DNA of 64,000 nucleotides from Actinomadura luteofluorescens (GCF_013409365.1 NZ_JACCBA010000001.1:4278001-4342000); one strand, 5' to 3'; positions 1-9,323 are shown, numbered from the stretch's first letter. Made by a program: numbers and translations. Notes: generated by a model from the letters alone, not told the origin.

Positions 1-524
1 CCGTCGAGCGAGTGCGCCAGCCGCGCCGTCCGGCGCCAGCTCTCCTCGGCGTCCTCCAGCGGCTGGAGCAGCGCCGACCAGGCGGCGTCGGCGGCGGTGA
101 TCTCGCCCGCGACGAACTCGTAGGCGTCCGACATCATCGCGACGGCCTCGTCCAGCGTGATGCGGCGCTCCTGCGGGCCGAGCAGCGTCCGGTGCTCCAG
201 CGGGATCTGCCCGTCGGGCAGCTCCACCGACTGGCCCGACAGCAGGCCCGACAGCTCCATCAGCGCGGCCGGGTCGAGCCGGGGCGACCGCTCGCGCAGC
301 TCGCCCGCCGCGTCCAGGACCCGCTGGTAGGCGTCGAACAGCCGCCACAGCGTCGCCAGCCGGGCCTGCGCAACGTCCCAGCGCCGCCACGTCTCGCCGG
401 TGAGCCGGGCGCCCTTGAGCAGGCGGCCGCCGTCGTGGCGTTCCAGTTCGAGGAGGTTCGCGGCGATGCGGTCGCGCTCGTCCCGCAGCGTGCGCAGGGC
501 ATGGTCGACGCCTTCACGGCTCAT
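1..524 (-). CDS. Hypothetical helical protein, N-terminal part
   Basis: An open frame runs on the minus strand from an ATG at 524 to the window edge without a stop, so the C-terminus is missing. The 174 visible residues begin MSREGVDHALRTLRDERDRI and are rich in charged and Leu residues in a heptad-like pattern, suggesting a mostly helical or coiled-coil protein. No catalytic motif is seen and I do not recognise the family. A plus-strand frame across the same bases gives an Arg/Pro/Gln-rich translation typical of an antisense shadow, which favours the minus-strand reading. Confidence 0.72.
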   Translation of the reverse strand, partial: MSREGVDHALRTLRDERDRIAANLLELERHDGGRLLKGARLTGETWRRWDVAQARLATLWRLFDAYQRVLDAAGELRERSPRLDPAALMELSGLLSGQSVELPDGQIPLEHRTLLGPQERRITLDEAVAMMSDAYEFVAGEITAADAAWSALLQPLEDAEESWRRTARLAHSLD

Positions 525-866
525 GGGCGCGGCGGCCCCTGCCCCGCTCTGGTCCAACGTCTGCCCCGCGATCGTCTTCTCGGTCCCCCCTGAGCATGCC
601 CGCAGAGCCGGTCTGGGAGCACGGACCGGTCCAGTATCGGACGTACGCTCTCATACAAGTGTGATCCGTGACACTAACCGAGACAAGGTGCTTTCCGTCT
701 CGACAGGTCCGCGTCGCGGGACCGCCGCTCTCCGCTGATCCTCACGTGCCCGTACCCTGTGCAGGGGGAACCTCGTTGTCCCTGGTGACGTTACGACAGA
801 TACGTCATTTAACGAGAGGAGTGGTGAGTCCGCGGTGTCGGACCCCAGTCATAGACCCGGTGCCCC
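525..866. other. Intergenic region
   Basis: No convincing gene is present in these 342 bases, which separate the divergent helical-protein gene and the CNNM/CBS pair. The stretch around 640-830 is less GC-rich than its surroundings and presumably holds the promoters. I could not match it to a known riboswitch. The in-frame TAG at 852-854 means the downstream gene must start after it. Confidence 0.4.
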
Positions 867-2216
867 ATGCTGAGCGCGGCACTGGGAGTCCTCGCGGTGA
901 TCGTCCTCACCGCCGCCACCGGATACTTCGTCGCCCAGGAGTTCGCCTACGTCGCCGCCGACCGCGCGACCCTGGAACAGGCCGCCGAACGGGGCGACAC
1001 CTCCGCCCGCAGAGCCCTCAAGGTCATCGGCAGGGTCTCCTTCATGCTGTCGGGCGCGCAGCTCGGCATCACGATGACGACCCTGGTCGTCGGCTTCATC
1101 GCCAAACCGGCCCTCGCCGAGCTGATCCAGCCGCTGCTGGGCCTGGTGGGCATCCCCGAAGGGGCGACAGGCGCGATCGCCCTCGCGACCGGCTTCGTCC
1201 TGGCGACGCTCATCCAGATGCTCCTCGGCGAGCTGTTCCCGAAGAACCTCGCCTTGGCCCGCGCCGAGCAACTGGCGCGCGTACTGGCCGCGTCCACGCT
1301 CGTCTACCTGACGGTCGCCGGGCCGCTGATCCGGCTGTTCGACCGCGCGGCGGAGCGGCTGCTGCGCGCCGTGGGCGTCGAGCCCGTCGAGGAGCTGCAC
1401 AGCGGCGCCACGCTCGAGGAGCTCGGCGACATCATCGGCAAGTCGCACAGCGCCGGGCACCTGCCCGCCGACCTGTCCGGCCTGCTCGACCGCGCCCTGT
1501 CGTTCGGCGACCTCACGGCCGACGAGGTCATGGTGCCGCGCCCGCACGTCCGCGCGCTCCCGGCGACCGCGCCGCTCGCCGACCTGGTCGCGCTGATCCG
1601 CGAGACCGGGCACAGCGCGTACCCCGTCTACGGGACGGAGGTCGACGACGTCGTCGGCGTCGCGGGCGTCCGCGAGGTCGCCGACGACGCGCTCGACCCG
1701 TCCACCCCGGTCGGGTCCGTCGCCCGGCCCGCGCTGCTGGTGCCCGGCAGCCAGCCGCTGTACGGCGTCATCGAGCACATGCGCGACTCCGGCGAGGAGT
1801 TCGCCTGCGTCGTGGACGAGTACGGCGGGCTCGCCGGCATCCTCACCTTCGAGGACGTCGCCGAGGAGCTCGTCGGGGAGATCGCCGACGAGACCGACGG
1901 CCCCGAGGACGCCCCGAAGTCCGGGCCCGACGGGTCCTGGCTGGTCGACGCCGGCATGCGCATCGACGAGGTCGGCCGCCTCACCGGCCTCGACCTGCCC
2001 GAGGGCGACGCCTACGACACCCTGGGCGGCCTCGTCATGGCGGAGCTGCGGCGGCTGCCGAGCCCCGGCGACCGCCTCACCGTCGCACTGGACGGCGGCG
2101 CCGTCGAACTGGAGGTCGTGAGCGTGGCCCGCCGGGTCGCCGAGAAGATCCTGATCCGCGCGGCCGCGCCCGCGGACGTCCCGTCCGGCGAGGAGGAGGT
2201 CGCGTGGACCCGCTGA
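867..2216 (+). CDS. CNNM/CBS-domain transporter (HlyC/CorC family), first copy
   Basis: 449 aa. The N-terminal ~190 residues form a CNNM (DUF21) membrane domain with several hydrophobic segments and the family-typical stretches MLSGAQLGITMTTLVVGF and GELFPKN. A tandem CBS pair follows (about 200-330, with VVDEYGGLAGILTFEDV) and then a CorC/HlyC-type C-terminal domain. The family is linked to Mg2+/Co2+ efflux or resistance; the substrate here is inferred. The ATG at 867 is the first start after an in-frame stop at 852 and has no clear Shine-Dalgarno, so translation may be leaderless. The frame overlaps the next gene by 13 bases, indicating an operon. Confidence 0.93.
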   Translation: MLSAALGVLAVIVLTAATGYFVAQEFAYVAADRATLEQAAERGDTSARRALKVIGRVSFMLSGAQLGITMTTLVVGFIAKPALAELIQPLLGLVGIPEGATGAIALATGFVLATLIQMLLGELFPKNLALARAEQLARVLAASTLVYLTVAGPLIRLFDRAAERLLRAVGVEPVEELHSGATLEELGDIIGKSHSAGHLPADLSGLLDRALSFGDLTADEVMVPRPHVRALPATAPLADLVALIRETGHSAYPVYGTEVDDVVGVAGVREVADDALDPSTPVGSVARPALLVPGSQPLYGVIEHMRDSGEEFACVVDEYGGLAGILTFEDVAEELVGEIADETDGPEDAPKSGPDGSWLVDAGMRIDEVGRLTGLDLPEGDAYDTLGGLVMAELRRLPSPGDRLTVALDGGAVELEVVSVARRVAEKILIRAAAPADVPSGEEEVAWTR

Positions 2217-3220
2217 CCTCGCTGCTGATCACCGCCGCGCTGCTGCTCGGCAACGGCTTCTTCGTCGCCGCCGAGTTCGCGCTGGTCGCGGCCAACCGCC
2301 CGCAGCTCGAACGCGCCGCGGCCAAGGGCAGCCGCCCCGCCGTGGCCGCCGTCGCGGGCGTCCGCGAGCTGTCACTCATGCTCGCCGGCGCGCAGTTCGG
2401 CATCACGATGTGCTCGCTCGGCCTCGCCATCGTCACCGAGCCCGCGTTCGAGCACTTCCTCGAACCGCCGCTGCACGCGCTCGGCGTCCCCGAGGCGGGC
2501 TCCAAGGCCATCGCGCTCGGCTGCGCGCTCGCCGTCGTGACGTTCCTGCACATGGTCATCGGCGAGATGGCCCCGAAGTCGTGGGCGATCGCGCACCCGG
2601 AGCGGTCGGCGATGATCCTCGCCCTGCCGTTCCGCGCGTTCGCGAAGGTGTCCCGCCCGATCCTGTCGGCGCTGAACGCCGTGACCAACGCCCTGCTGCG
2701 GCTCATCCGCGTCACGCCGAAGGACGAGCTGGACAGCCACACCGACCCGGCGCGGCTCAGCCACCTCGTCGGCGAGTCCCGCCGCCTCGGCCTCATCGGG
2801 CGCCGCGACCACGAGCTGCTGCACCGGGCGATCTCGGCGCGGGAGGCCACGGTCGGGCGCCTCGTCGTGCCCGCCACCTCCGTCACCACGATCGACGCGG
2901 ACGCGACCGCCGCGCAGATCCGCCGCACCGCCACGGCCAGCGGCCACAGCCGCCTGCTGGTCCGCGACCTGGACGGCGCGATGACGGGGATCGTCCACGT
3001 CCGGGCCGCCATCATCGAGCCGGGCGACGAGCGCCGCGCGGGCGAGCTGGCGCACCCGGCCCCCGTCCTCACGGCGAAGACGACCGTGCTGGACGCGGTC
3101 AGCCGCATGCGCCGCGGCCGCGCCCAGCTCGCCGTGGTCAACGACGACCGCGACGAGTTCACCGGCATCGTCACCCTGGACGACCTCCTGGCGGAGCTTC
3201 TGGCCACCAACCCGCACTGA
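2204..3220 (+). CDS. CNNM/CBS-domain transporter (HlyC/CorC family), second copy
   Basis: 338 aa from the GTG at 2204, preceded by AGGAGGAGG inside the end of the previous gene. The CNNM membrane domain contains LMLAGAQFGITMCSLGLA and GEMAPKSWA, close to the family consensus, and is followed by a CBS pair ending FTGIVTLDDLLAELL. Unlike its partner it lacks the C-terminal CorC/HlyC domain. The two overlapping genes look like a tandem duplication and may form a heteromeric cation transporter. Membrane location is clear; the transported ion is inferred. Confidence 0.92.
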   Translation: MDPLTSLLITAALLLGNGFFVAAEFALVAANRPQLERAAAKGSRPAVAAVAGVRELSLMLAGAQFGITMCSLGLAIVTEPAFEHFLEPPLHALGVPEAGSKAIALGCALAVVTFLHMVIGEMAPKSWAIAHPERSAMILALPFRAFAKVSRPILSALNAVTNALLRLIRVTPKDELDSHTDPARLSHLVGESRRLGLIGRRDHELLHRAISAREATVGRLVVPATSVTTIDADATAAQIRRTATASGHSRLLVRDLDGAMTGIVHVRAAIIEPGDERRAGELAHPAPVLTAKTTVLDAVSRMRRGRAQLAVVNDDRDEFTGIVTLDDLLAELLATNPH

Positions 3221-3232
3221 CACAGCCCGCGT

Positions 3233-3253
3233 ACCTGCGACAACACCGCAGGT
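3233..3253. repeat. 7-bp inverted repeat between the CNNM pair and the CDF gene
   Basis: ACCTGCG, a 7-nt spacer, then CGCAGGT: a perfect short palindrome about 40 bases upstream of the CDF start. With no T-run and short arms it could be a weak terminator for the CNNM operon or an operator for the metal exporter. Sequence alone does not decide. Confidence 0.35.
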
Positions 3254-3294
3254 GTCGAGGTGCTGCAACGGGTTTTCCGGTTCATCATCGGAGG

Positions 3295-4311
3295 ATGAGC
3301 GGACACGGTCACGGCCACGGGCACGGCCACGGGCACTCGCACAAAGGGCGCCTCACCCACCTGATGCGCCCGCACTCGCACGAGGCGGCCGACAAGGTGG
3401 ACTCGGCCATGGAGGCGAGCGCCCAGGGCATGCGCGCCCTGTGGATTTCGCTGTTGGCCCTGGGCGCGACCACGGCGCTGCAAGCCGCCGTGGTCGCGTT
3501 CACCGGTTCGGTCGCGCTGCTTGGCGACACGCTCCACAACGCCGCCGACGCGCTGACGGCCGTCCCGCTGGGCATCGCGTTCCTGCTCGGTCGCCGCCCG
3601 CCGTCCCGCCGGTACACCTACGGGTACGGCCGCGCCGAGGACCTGGCGGGCGTCGTCATCGTCCTGGCCATCGCCGCGTCCTGCGCCGTCGCCGGATACA
3701 CCGCCGTCCAGCGCCTGGCCCATCCACAGCCTGTGGAACACGTGGCCGCCGTGGCGGGCGCCGCACTGGTCGGCTTCCTGGGCAACGAACTGGTGGCCCG
3801 CTACCGCATCCGCATAGGCCGCCGCATTGGCTCCGCCGCGCTGGTCGCCGACGGTCTCCACGCCCGCACGGACGGCTTCGCCTCACTGGCCGTCCTGTTG
3901 GGCGCCGCCGGTGTCGCCCTGGGCGCCCCCTGGGCCGACCCGGTCGTCGGCCTGCTCATCACGGTGGCGATCCTGACCGTCCTGTGGCAGACGGCCCGCG
4001 AGGTGTGGCGCCGCCTGATGGACGCCGTCGACCCCGCCCTGGTCGACCGGGCCGAAGCCGCCCTCTCCGCCACGCCCGGCGTCCGGGCCGTGGGCGACGT
4101 CCGACTCCGCTGGATCGGCCACAGTCTGCGCGCCGAATGCGACGTGATCGTCGACCCGGCCGCCACCGTCGTCCACGCCCACCGGATCGCCGTGGACGCC
4201 GAGCACAGCCTCCTGCACGCCCTCCCCCGCCTGGCCGGAGCCGTGGTCCACCCCGACCCCGAACCCCGCCCCGGTGAAGATCATCACGCCGCTCTGGCGG
4301 GACATCGCTGA
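3295..4311 (+). CDS. Cation diffusion facilitator (CDF) metal exporter
   Basis: 338 aa. The N-terminus has a (GH)n metal-binding tract, followed by about six membrane segments and a C-terminal cytoplasmic domain. The two HxxxD metal-site motifs of Zn-type CDF proteins are visible (HNAAD in TM2 and HARTD in TM5). Members are proton antiporters exporting Zn2+, Cd2+ or similar divalent ions; Zn is the likeliest substrate given His/Asp sites. The ATG at 3295 is chosen because GGAGG is immediately adjacent and the His-rich tail is typical. It is monocistronic, 75 bases after the CNNM operon, perhaps under a shared metal-homeostasis theme. Confidence 0.93.
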   Translation: MSGHGHGHGHGHGHSHKGRLTHLMRPHSHEAADKVDSAMEASAQGMRALWISLLALGATTALQAAVVAFTGSVALLGDTLHNAADALTAVPLGIAFLLGRRPPSRRYTYGYGRAEDLAGVVIVLAIAASCAVAGYTAVQRLAHPQPVEHVAAVAGAALVGFLGNELVARYRIRIGRRIGSAALVADGLHARTDGFASLAVLLGAAGVALGAPWADPVVGLLITVAILTVLWQTAREVWRRLMDAVDPALVDRAEAALSATPGVRAVGDVRLRWIGHSLRAECDVIVDPAATVVHAHRIAVDAEHSLLHALPRLAGAVVHPDPEPRPGEDHHAALAGHR

Positions 4312-4393
4312 GCCCGCGACCTGTGAGACGTTAGTCCGGAGCAGAAGGGGAACATACTGGCCCCGGACGATCGATCTGGGACGGGATGGCGTC

Positions 4394-7300
4394 GTGAACC
4401 AGCCTTCGGAAACCAACGGACCCGACGAGAACACCGGACCCCCCTACGTCCCGGACTCCGACCTCCCCACGGTCACCGTCCCCCTCCCCACCGTGGACGA
4501 ACAGGAACCGCCCGCCGAGGCCACCCAGGCCCTCCCGGCCGTCACCCCGCCCGAAACCGGCGAGCCACCGTCCGACGCCACACCACCGGCCAACGACACC
4601 CCGGCCGCGCCAGCCGAGCTAACGAACACCCCACCCCCGGCTCCAGCACCCGCCGCAGACACAACGGCGATCGACCTACCAGACCTCACCGCAGTGGAAG
4701 CGCAGTCGAAGCAGGCCAGCCCCCTGGAGACCCCAGACTCGGCAGAGACCGCCGACACGACAGCGGCAGACGATGCAGACCCCCCGAAGCCACCCGCCAA
4801 CCCGACCGCTGGCGACCCCGCCACCAGCGAAGCCACACACGCTCACGAGCCACCCCTGGCTGAACCGCCGATCGGCGACCAAGACGACGGCGCAGCCGAT
4901 CAGGAACCGCCACCCGCGGACCTGGCCGTCGGGCACCCCGCCGCCAGCGAATCCACACGCGCTCACGAGTTGCCCGCGACCGCGCCACCTGCGGGCGGAC
5001 AGCCCGAGGGCGTAGCCGCCGAGGAACCGGCGCCTGCCGACCCGGCCGCTGGGGACCTCGTCGGCAGCGAATCCACAAGCGCCCATGACCTGCCCGCGAC
5101 TGCCCCACCTGTGGGCGGACAGGGCGACGCCGAGGCCGATCAGGAACCGGCACCCGCGGACCTGACCGCTGGAGACCCTGCCACCAGCGAATCCACACGC
5201 GCTCACGAACTGCCCGGGGCTACGCCACCTGCGGGCGGACAGGCCGAAGGCGTGGCCGATCAGGAACCGCCCGCCGACCTGGCCGCTGGGGACGCCGCCG
5301 CCAGCGAATCCACGCGCGTTCAGGAGCCACTCCTGGGTGAGCCGCCTGTCGGCGGGCAGGGCGACGGCATGGCCGATCAGGAATGGCCTGCCGACCTGGC
5401 CGCTGGAGACCCCGCCGCCAGCGAATCCACGCGCGTTCAGGAGCCACTCCTGGGTGAGCCGCCTGTCGGCGGGCAGGGCGACGGCATGGCCGATCAGGAA
5501 TGGCCTGCCGACCTGGCCGCTGGAGACCCCGCCGGTAGCGAGTCCACACGCGTTCACGAGTTGCCCGTGGTTGAGCCGTCTGGTGACGGAGAGGGCGCGG
5601 TCGTCCCGGCACAGGGTGTCGAGGAGGAAGGGCTTGATCCTCGGGCGGCTCTCGGGACCGTGCCGATCGATGTCGCCGAGCCGACGCCTCCGTTGGGGAC
5701 GGAGACGGGCGAGGAGGGCTGGCGTGAGCTGGTCGAGAGCGTCTACGGGCCGCTGACCGAGTTCTACGAGGGGCTCGACGCGCGGCTGCGGGAGGTGCCC
5801 GAGGACGTCCCGCCGGTGGGCTGGGCGCCGCACATCGGGGCGGTCCGGGCGCTGCGGGACGGTCAGGTCGCGGGGGACTGGGACGTGCTCGCCCGGTTCC
5901 TGGTGGCGCCCGGGACGCTGGAAGGCGCGGAGGCGCCGCGGCTCGTCCAGGTGGACGAGGGCGACGACGCGCGGGTCGTCCGGGACGCGGTCAGGGAGCT
6001 CACGGAGGCGGACGGGCGGGCCCTGCTGATCGCCCCCACCCCGGAGAGGGCCGCCGAGCTGCTGCGCGGCGTGGAGGGCGACCCCGACGTCTTCTCACTG
6101 CTGATCGAGACGCGGCCGGAGACGGCGGAGGCGCGGTCGGTGCGGACGCAGGCGCTGCCGCCCGTCGAGGAGCCGCCCGCCGAGCAGGAGCCGCTGCGGG
6201 ATCCGGGGTCCAACGGGACGGTCGAGTTCAAGCCCCTGACCGGCGCGCTCCCGGAGGCGGAGGCCGCAGTGACCAGGGCCGAGCCGCTGCCCTCGCTGCC
6301 GTCCGTAAAGCCGGTGGAGCCCGAGGAGGGTCCGTCGGCGCCGGAGACGCGGGTGCGGTCGGCGGCGCTCCGTCCGGTCGGGGAGGCGTGGCGGCTGTCG
6401 TGGCAGACGGAGGCGCGGCTGCTGCAGCGCGGGCTGATGTCGCTGGAGCAGTGGCCGCGGGACGCGGCGGCGCTCCAGTCCGTCCGGGCGGAGAACCTGC
6501 GGCGGGCCGAGCAGCTCGAGGCGGAGAAGGCGGGCCTGGCCGACGCGATCGAGGAGGCGCGGGCCGCCGCGGCGGGCGCGCAGGAGGCGGCGGCCGACGC
6601 CGACGCCGAGGCGGAGCGGCTGTCCGGCGTCCAGGAGGAGGCCGAGGCGGAGCTGGAGGGGCCGCGGGCCGAGGCGGCGCGGCTGCAGAGGGCCGCGGAC
6701 GAGGCGGGCGCCGAGGCGGCGGCGCAGACCCGGACCGCCGACGCGGCCTACGCGCGGTGCGTCCAGATCGATGAGCGGGCCAAGACGGCGCAGGCGGAGT
6801 TGCAGGGCGCGCGGCAGGCGGAGGCGTCCCTCACCGACGAGCTCGCGCGGGCGCGGGAGGCGCTGCCCGGCGCGGCCGAGGAGGCGCACCGGCTGACGGC
6901 GGCCGACGCCGACGCCGCGGCGGAGGGGCACGCCGCGTACTACCGGCTGGTGTCGGCGGAGTCTGCGCTGTCGGCGCTGCGCCGCAAGATGACGCTCGGG
7001 CAGCGGCTGCACGTGGCGTCGCCACCGTCGGAGCTGCGCGGCCTGCGCGAAGAGGTCAAGGCCCGGACGCGGGAGGCGGACGAGGCGGCGACGCGGGCGC
7101 GGGAGGCCAAGGAGGCGGCGGAGCACGCGGAGCGGGTGCGGCGCGGGCTGGCGTCGTTCGTGTCCGAGGGCGGGGCGCGGCTGAAGGCGGCGCAGGAGGC
7201 CCAGGAGCGGCTCGGAACGGAGCTGACCTGGCTCGCGGCGGAGCGGGAGAAGGTCGGCGCCGAGCACCAGGAGCAGGCGCGGCAGGCGTCGGAGGCGGTC

Positions 7301-7978
7301 GAGCGGGCCACCGAGGCGGGCCTGCGGGCCCGCGCGGCGCACCAGGTCGCGCAGGCGATCGAGGAGCGGGCGACCGCCGCGCGGACGTCCCGCGAGGCGG
7401 CGCTGGCGGCGGCGGCGCAGGCCCGGTCGGACGCGGAGGCCGCGGCGGCGCGCGCGGCGGAGACCGGGGCCGAGCTGGCACGCCGCACGGAGGAGGCCGC
7501 GGCGGAGATCGCCGAACTGGAGCCCGAGCTGGAGACGGTGGCGGCGGCCGAGGGGCGGTCGCGGGAGAACGTCCTGGAGATCTGCGGCGCCGACCCCGCC
7601 GACGACCCGGAGGCCGTCCCCGCGCACCAGCGCCGCGCGATGGCCCGGATCGAGGAGCTCACCGGCTACCTGGAGGGCGGCCGGGCGGCGGGCAGCGAGG
7701 TCCTGCTCCGCACCGCCGACCTCGTCGTCGGGACGCCGGCGGGCGCCGGGCTGACCGTCCGCGACGAGGAGTTCGACGCGCTGATCGTCGCGGACGCGGG
7801 GACGGTGACCGACGGCGAGTTCCTGATCGGGGCCGTCCGGGCGCGCCGCTGGATCCTCGTGGGGACGGCCGGGACGCGCCCGCCCGGCTACCGGGAGTAC
7901 GAGGGCTCGCCGTCCGGGCGGCTGGAGCTGAGCCCGTTCGAGCGCGCCTCGACGGCCGCGCCCGGCCTGGTGGACTAG
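4394..7978 (+). CDS. Giant repeat/coiled-coil protein with degenerate SF1-helicase-like motifs
   Basis: 1194 aa from the GTG at 4394 (VNQPSETNG), behind a purine-rich GGGACGGG. Layout: an acidic Pro/Ala-rich disordered region (1-400) with about seven tandem ~39-residue repeats (134-399); a folded segment (about 430-560) with RALLIAPTPERAAELL near 541-556, reminiscent of SF1 helicase motif Ia; an Ala/Glu/Arg coiled coil (about 695-1060); and a C-terminal block with ADLVVGTPAG (1108-1117) and FDALIVADAG (1127-1136), then RRWILVGTAG. These last elements look like helicase motif II and III surroundings (normally VDEA and VGD), but the acidic pair is degenerate and I find no Walker A. It is therefore probably not an active helicase. 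Function unknown; a scaffold or chromosome-associated role is only a guess. Confidence 0.85.
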   Translation: MNQPSETNGPDENTGPPYVPDSDLPTVTVPLPTVDEQEPPAEATQALPAVTPPETGEPPSDATPPANDTPAAPAELTNTPPPAPAPAADTTAIDLPDLTAVEAQSKQASPLETPDSAETADTTAADDADPPKPPANPTAGDPATSEATHAHEPPLAEPPIGDQDDGAADQEPPPADLAVGHPAASESTRAHELPATAPPAGGQPEGVAAEEPAPADPAAGDLVGSESTSAHDLPATAPPVGGQGDAEADQEPAPADLTAGDPATSESTRAHELPGATPPAGGQAEGVADQEPPADLAAGDAAASESTRVQEPLLGEPPVGGQGDGMADQEWPADLAAGDPAASESTRVQEPLLGEPPVGGQGDGMADQEWPADLAAGDPAGSESTRVHELPVVEPSGDGEGAVVPAQGVEEEGLDPRAALGTVPIDVAEPTPPLGTETGEEGWRELVESVYGPLTEFYEGLDARLREVPEDVPPVGWAPHIGAVRALRDGQVAGDWDVLARFLVAPGTLEGAEAPRLVQVDEGDDARVVRDAVRELTEADGRALLIAPTPERAAELLRGVEGDPDVFSLLIETRPETAEARSVRTQALPPVEEPPAEQEPLRDPGSNGTVEFKPLTGALPEAEAAVTRAEPLPSLPSVKPVEPEEGPSAPETRVRSAALRPVGEAWRLSWQTEARLLQRGLMSLEQWPRDAAALQSVRAENLRRAEQLEAEKAGLADAIEEARAAAAGAQEAAADADAEAERLSGVQEEAEAELEGPRAEAARLQRAADEAGAEAAAQTRTADAAYARCVQIDERAKTAQAELQGARQAEASLTDELARAREALPGAAEEAHRLTAADADAAAEGHAAYYRLVSAESALSALRRKMTLGQRLHVASPPSELRGLREEVKARTREADEAATRAREAKEAAEHAERVRRGLASFVSEGGARLKAAQEAQERLGTELTWLAAEREKVGAEHQEQARQASEAVERATEAGLRARAAHQVAQAIEERATAARTSREAALAAAAQARSDAEAAAARAAETGAELARRTEEAAAEIAELEPELETVAAAEGRSRENVLEICGADPADDPEAVPAHQRRAMARIEELTGYLEGGRAAGSEVLLRTADLVVGTPAGAGLTVRDEEFDALIVADAGTVTDGEFLIGAVRARRWILVGTAGTRPPGYREYEGSPSGRLELSPFERASTAAPGLVD
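4795..5590 (+). repeat. In-gene tandem repeats, ~117-bp period
   Basis: About seven consecutive copies encode a ~39-residue unit of the type AGDPAxSESTRxxEL...GGQxxGxADQE. The copies starting at 5306 and 5423 are exactly 117 bp apart and nearly identical in DNA, while outer copies have diverged. This implies recent expansion within an older array and makes the region prone to length variation and assembly error. Confidence 0.85.
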
Positions 7979-8189
7979 TCCGTGTTTCACAGTCCCGGCC
8001 CACGTAGCTCGCCTGGCGGCAGTGTTTGCACGTCCCGGCCCACTCCGCTCGCCTGGCGGCTCGCTACGTGACCGGTCCCGGGCGAACGCGGCATCGCTTC
8101 GCGATCTGCCCGGCTCCGCTCGCCTTCGGCTTCGCTCCACCGGGCAGGTCACGCGTTCGCGCGTGGCCGAGGCGCCTTCGAGACAGGCG
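7979..8189. repeat. Intergenic region with local direct repeats
   Basis: No gene seen. Two ~35-base imperfect copies of a GTCCCGGCCCAC...CTCGCCTGGCGG block occur at about 7994-8025 and 8031-8062, followed by further CTCGC-rich repeats to about 8145. The segment lies between the convergent giant repeat gene and the holin-like gene, and could form secondary structure or act as a transcription end. Confidence 0.5.
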
Positions 8190-8591
8190 CTAGTCCCGGT
8201 CCTTGTCGTCGTCGTCGGGGAGGAACAGGTGGAGGAGCCAGCCGACGACGCCGACGACGATCGCGCCCCAGAAGGCGGGCCAGAACCCGGTCACGTGGAA
8301 CGGCAGCTCGAGCCCCTCCGCCAGCTCGCTCGTCAACCAGAGCAGCAGCGCGTTCACGACGAGCCCGATGAGGCCGAGCGTGATGACGTAGAAGGCGCAG
8401 CCGAGCGTCTTGATGATCGGCTTGAGGACGGCGTTGACCAGCCCGAAGATGACGGCGACCGCGACCAGCGTGAGGATCCGCCGACCGGTGGTCTGGTCGC
8501 CGAGCGTGATGCCGTCGATCAGGACCGTGGCGACCCACAGGGCGACCGCGGTGGCGACGACCTTGAGAAGAATTCGCACGCCATGCATCAT
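8190..8591 (-). CDS. Holin-4/YvlD-like small membrane protein
   Basis: 133 aa with four hydrophobic segments and a charged DDDDKDRD tail. The pattern IFGLVNAVLKPIIKTLG followed by LIGLVVNALLLWLTSELA is characteristic of the 'phage holin family' (YvlD-like) proteins widespread in actinobacterial chromosomes. These are integral membrane proteins of poorly known function; despite the name there is no phage context here. The reading could start at either of two adjacent ATG codons (8591 or 8588). Confidence 0.85.
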   Translation of the reverse strand: MMHGVRILLKVVATAVALWVATVLIDGITLGDQTTGRRILTLVAVAVIFGLVNAVLKPIIKTLGCAFYVITLGLIGLVVNALLLWLTSELAEGLELPFHVTGFWPAFWGAIVVGVVGWLLHLFLPDDDDKDRD

Positions 8592-8684
8592 GCTGGCCGG
8601 GAACCGGCCATGTCATCCCACTGAGAAACGATCCGGGCGGAGACTCCCGTCATCACCGCGAATGACCCGCCCGGCGCGGGCGTC

Positions 8685-9131
8685 CTACTCGGTGCGGTCG
8701 AAGAACGGGGAGGTGGCGGCGGGCTGCGAGCGGGCGCCGGACCCCCGGCCCGCCACGCGGGCACCCTGCACGGCGGGCTCGCGCGGCGCGGCGTTCCGAG
8801 GGGACGCGTTCTGCCGGACGCGGGCCAGTTCGCGCTCCAGGCGGCGCTTCTCCATCTCCAGCGTGGTCAGGGACTCCTCGTGCTCCTCGCGCAGGTCGCG
8901 CAGGTCGCGGCGGTTGCGGATGCGGCGGGCGGCGCCCGTGTAGGCGAGCGTCATGCCGACGAGGAAGACGAGGGACACGGCCGCGCCGGAGAGGAACACC
9001 TGCCATTCGCTCTCCAGGCCCGGGACGGCCTGGCCGAAGACGACGAGGTCCGCCGGGCCGGTGTTGTCCATGACGACGCCGGCGCCGACGGTGATGGCGG
9101 CCGCGACCAGGAGGAAACCGAGGAACACCAT
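8685..9131 (-). CDS. LapA-like membrane protein with coiled coil
   Basis: 148 aa. Two N-terminal transmembrane segments (about 1-20 and 45-65) are followed by an Arg/Glu-rich coiled coil (about 70-105) and a Pro/Ala/Ser-rich tail. This is the usual architecture of LapA/DUF1049-type small membrane proteins. The ATG at 9131 is supported by AAGGAG with a good 8-base spacing; the frame stays open far upstream, but that extension overlaps the divergent HAD gene and is not credible. Function unknown. Confidence 0.8.
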   Translation of the reverse strand: MVFLGFLLVAAAITVGAGVVMDNTGPADLVVFGQAVPGLESEWQVFLSGAAVSLVFLVGMTLAYTGAARRIRNRRDLRDLREEHEESLTTLEMEKRRLERELARVRQNASPRNAAPREPAVQGARVAGRGSGARSQPAATSPFFDRTE

Positions 9132-9323
9132 GGGCACATCTCCTTCGCGAGAGACTCCGGAGGGGGAACGGAGGGCCCCCACCATGCCAGACCGAAACTC
9201 GATCATGTCGCATTCGTCGGATAAATGCTGGTCAGATGACATTCGTCCGAAGTGACCGCACCGGGTTCCGATGTGATCGCGGCGGGTAGTGACGGGACGT
9301 CGCCCGAGACCCGTGGAGGCCCC

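Noticed and set aside
867..3220. Long alternative frames over the CNNM genes (both strands)
   Set aside because: They translate to Arg/Ala/Pro-rich sequence without domains, as expected for antisense or shifted frames in high-GC DNA.
8190..8591. Prophage lysis module
   Set aside because: The holin-4/YvlD-type family is chromosomal and no endolysin or phage structural gene is nearby.
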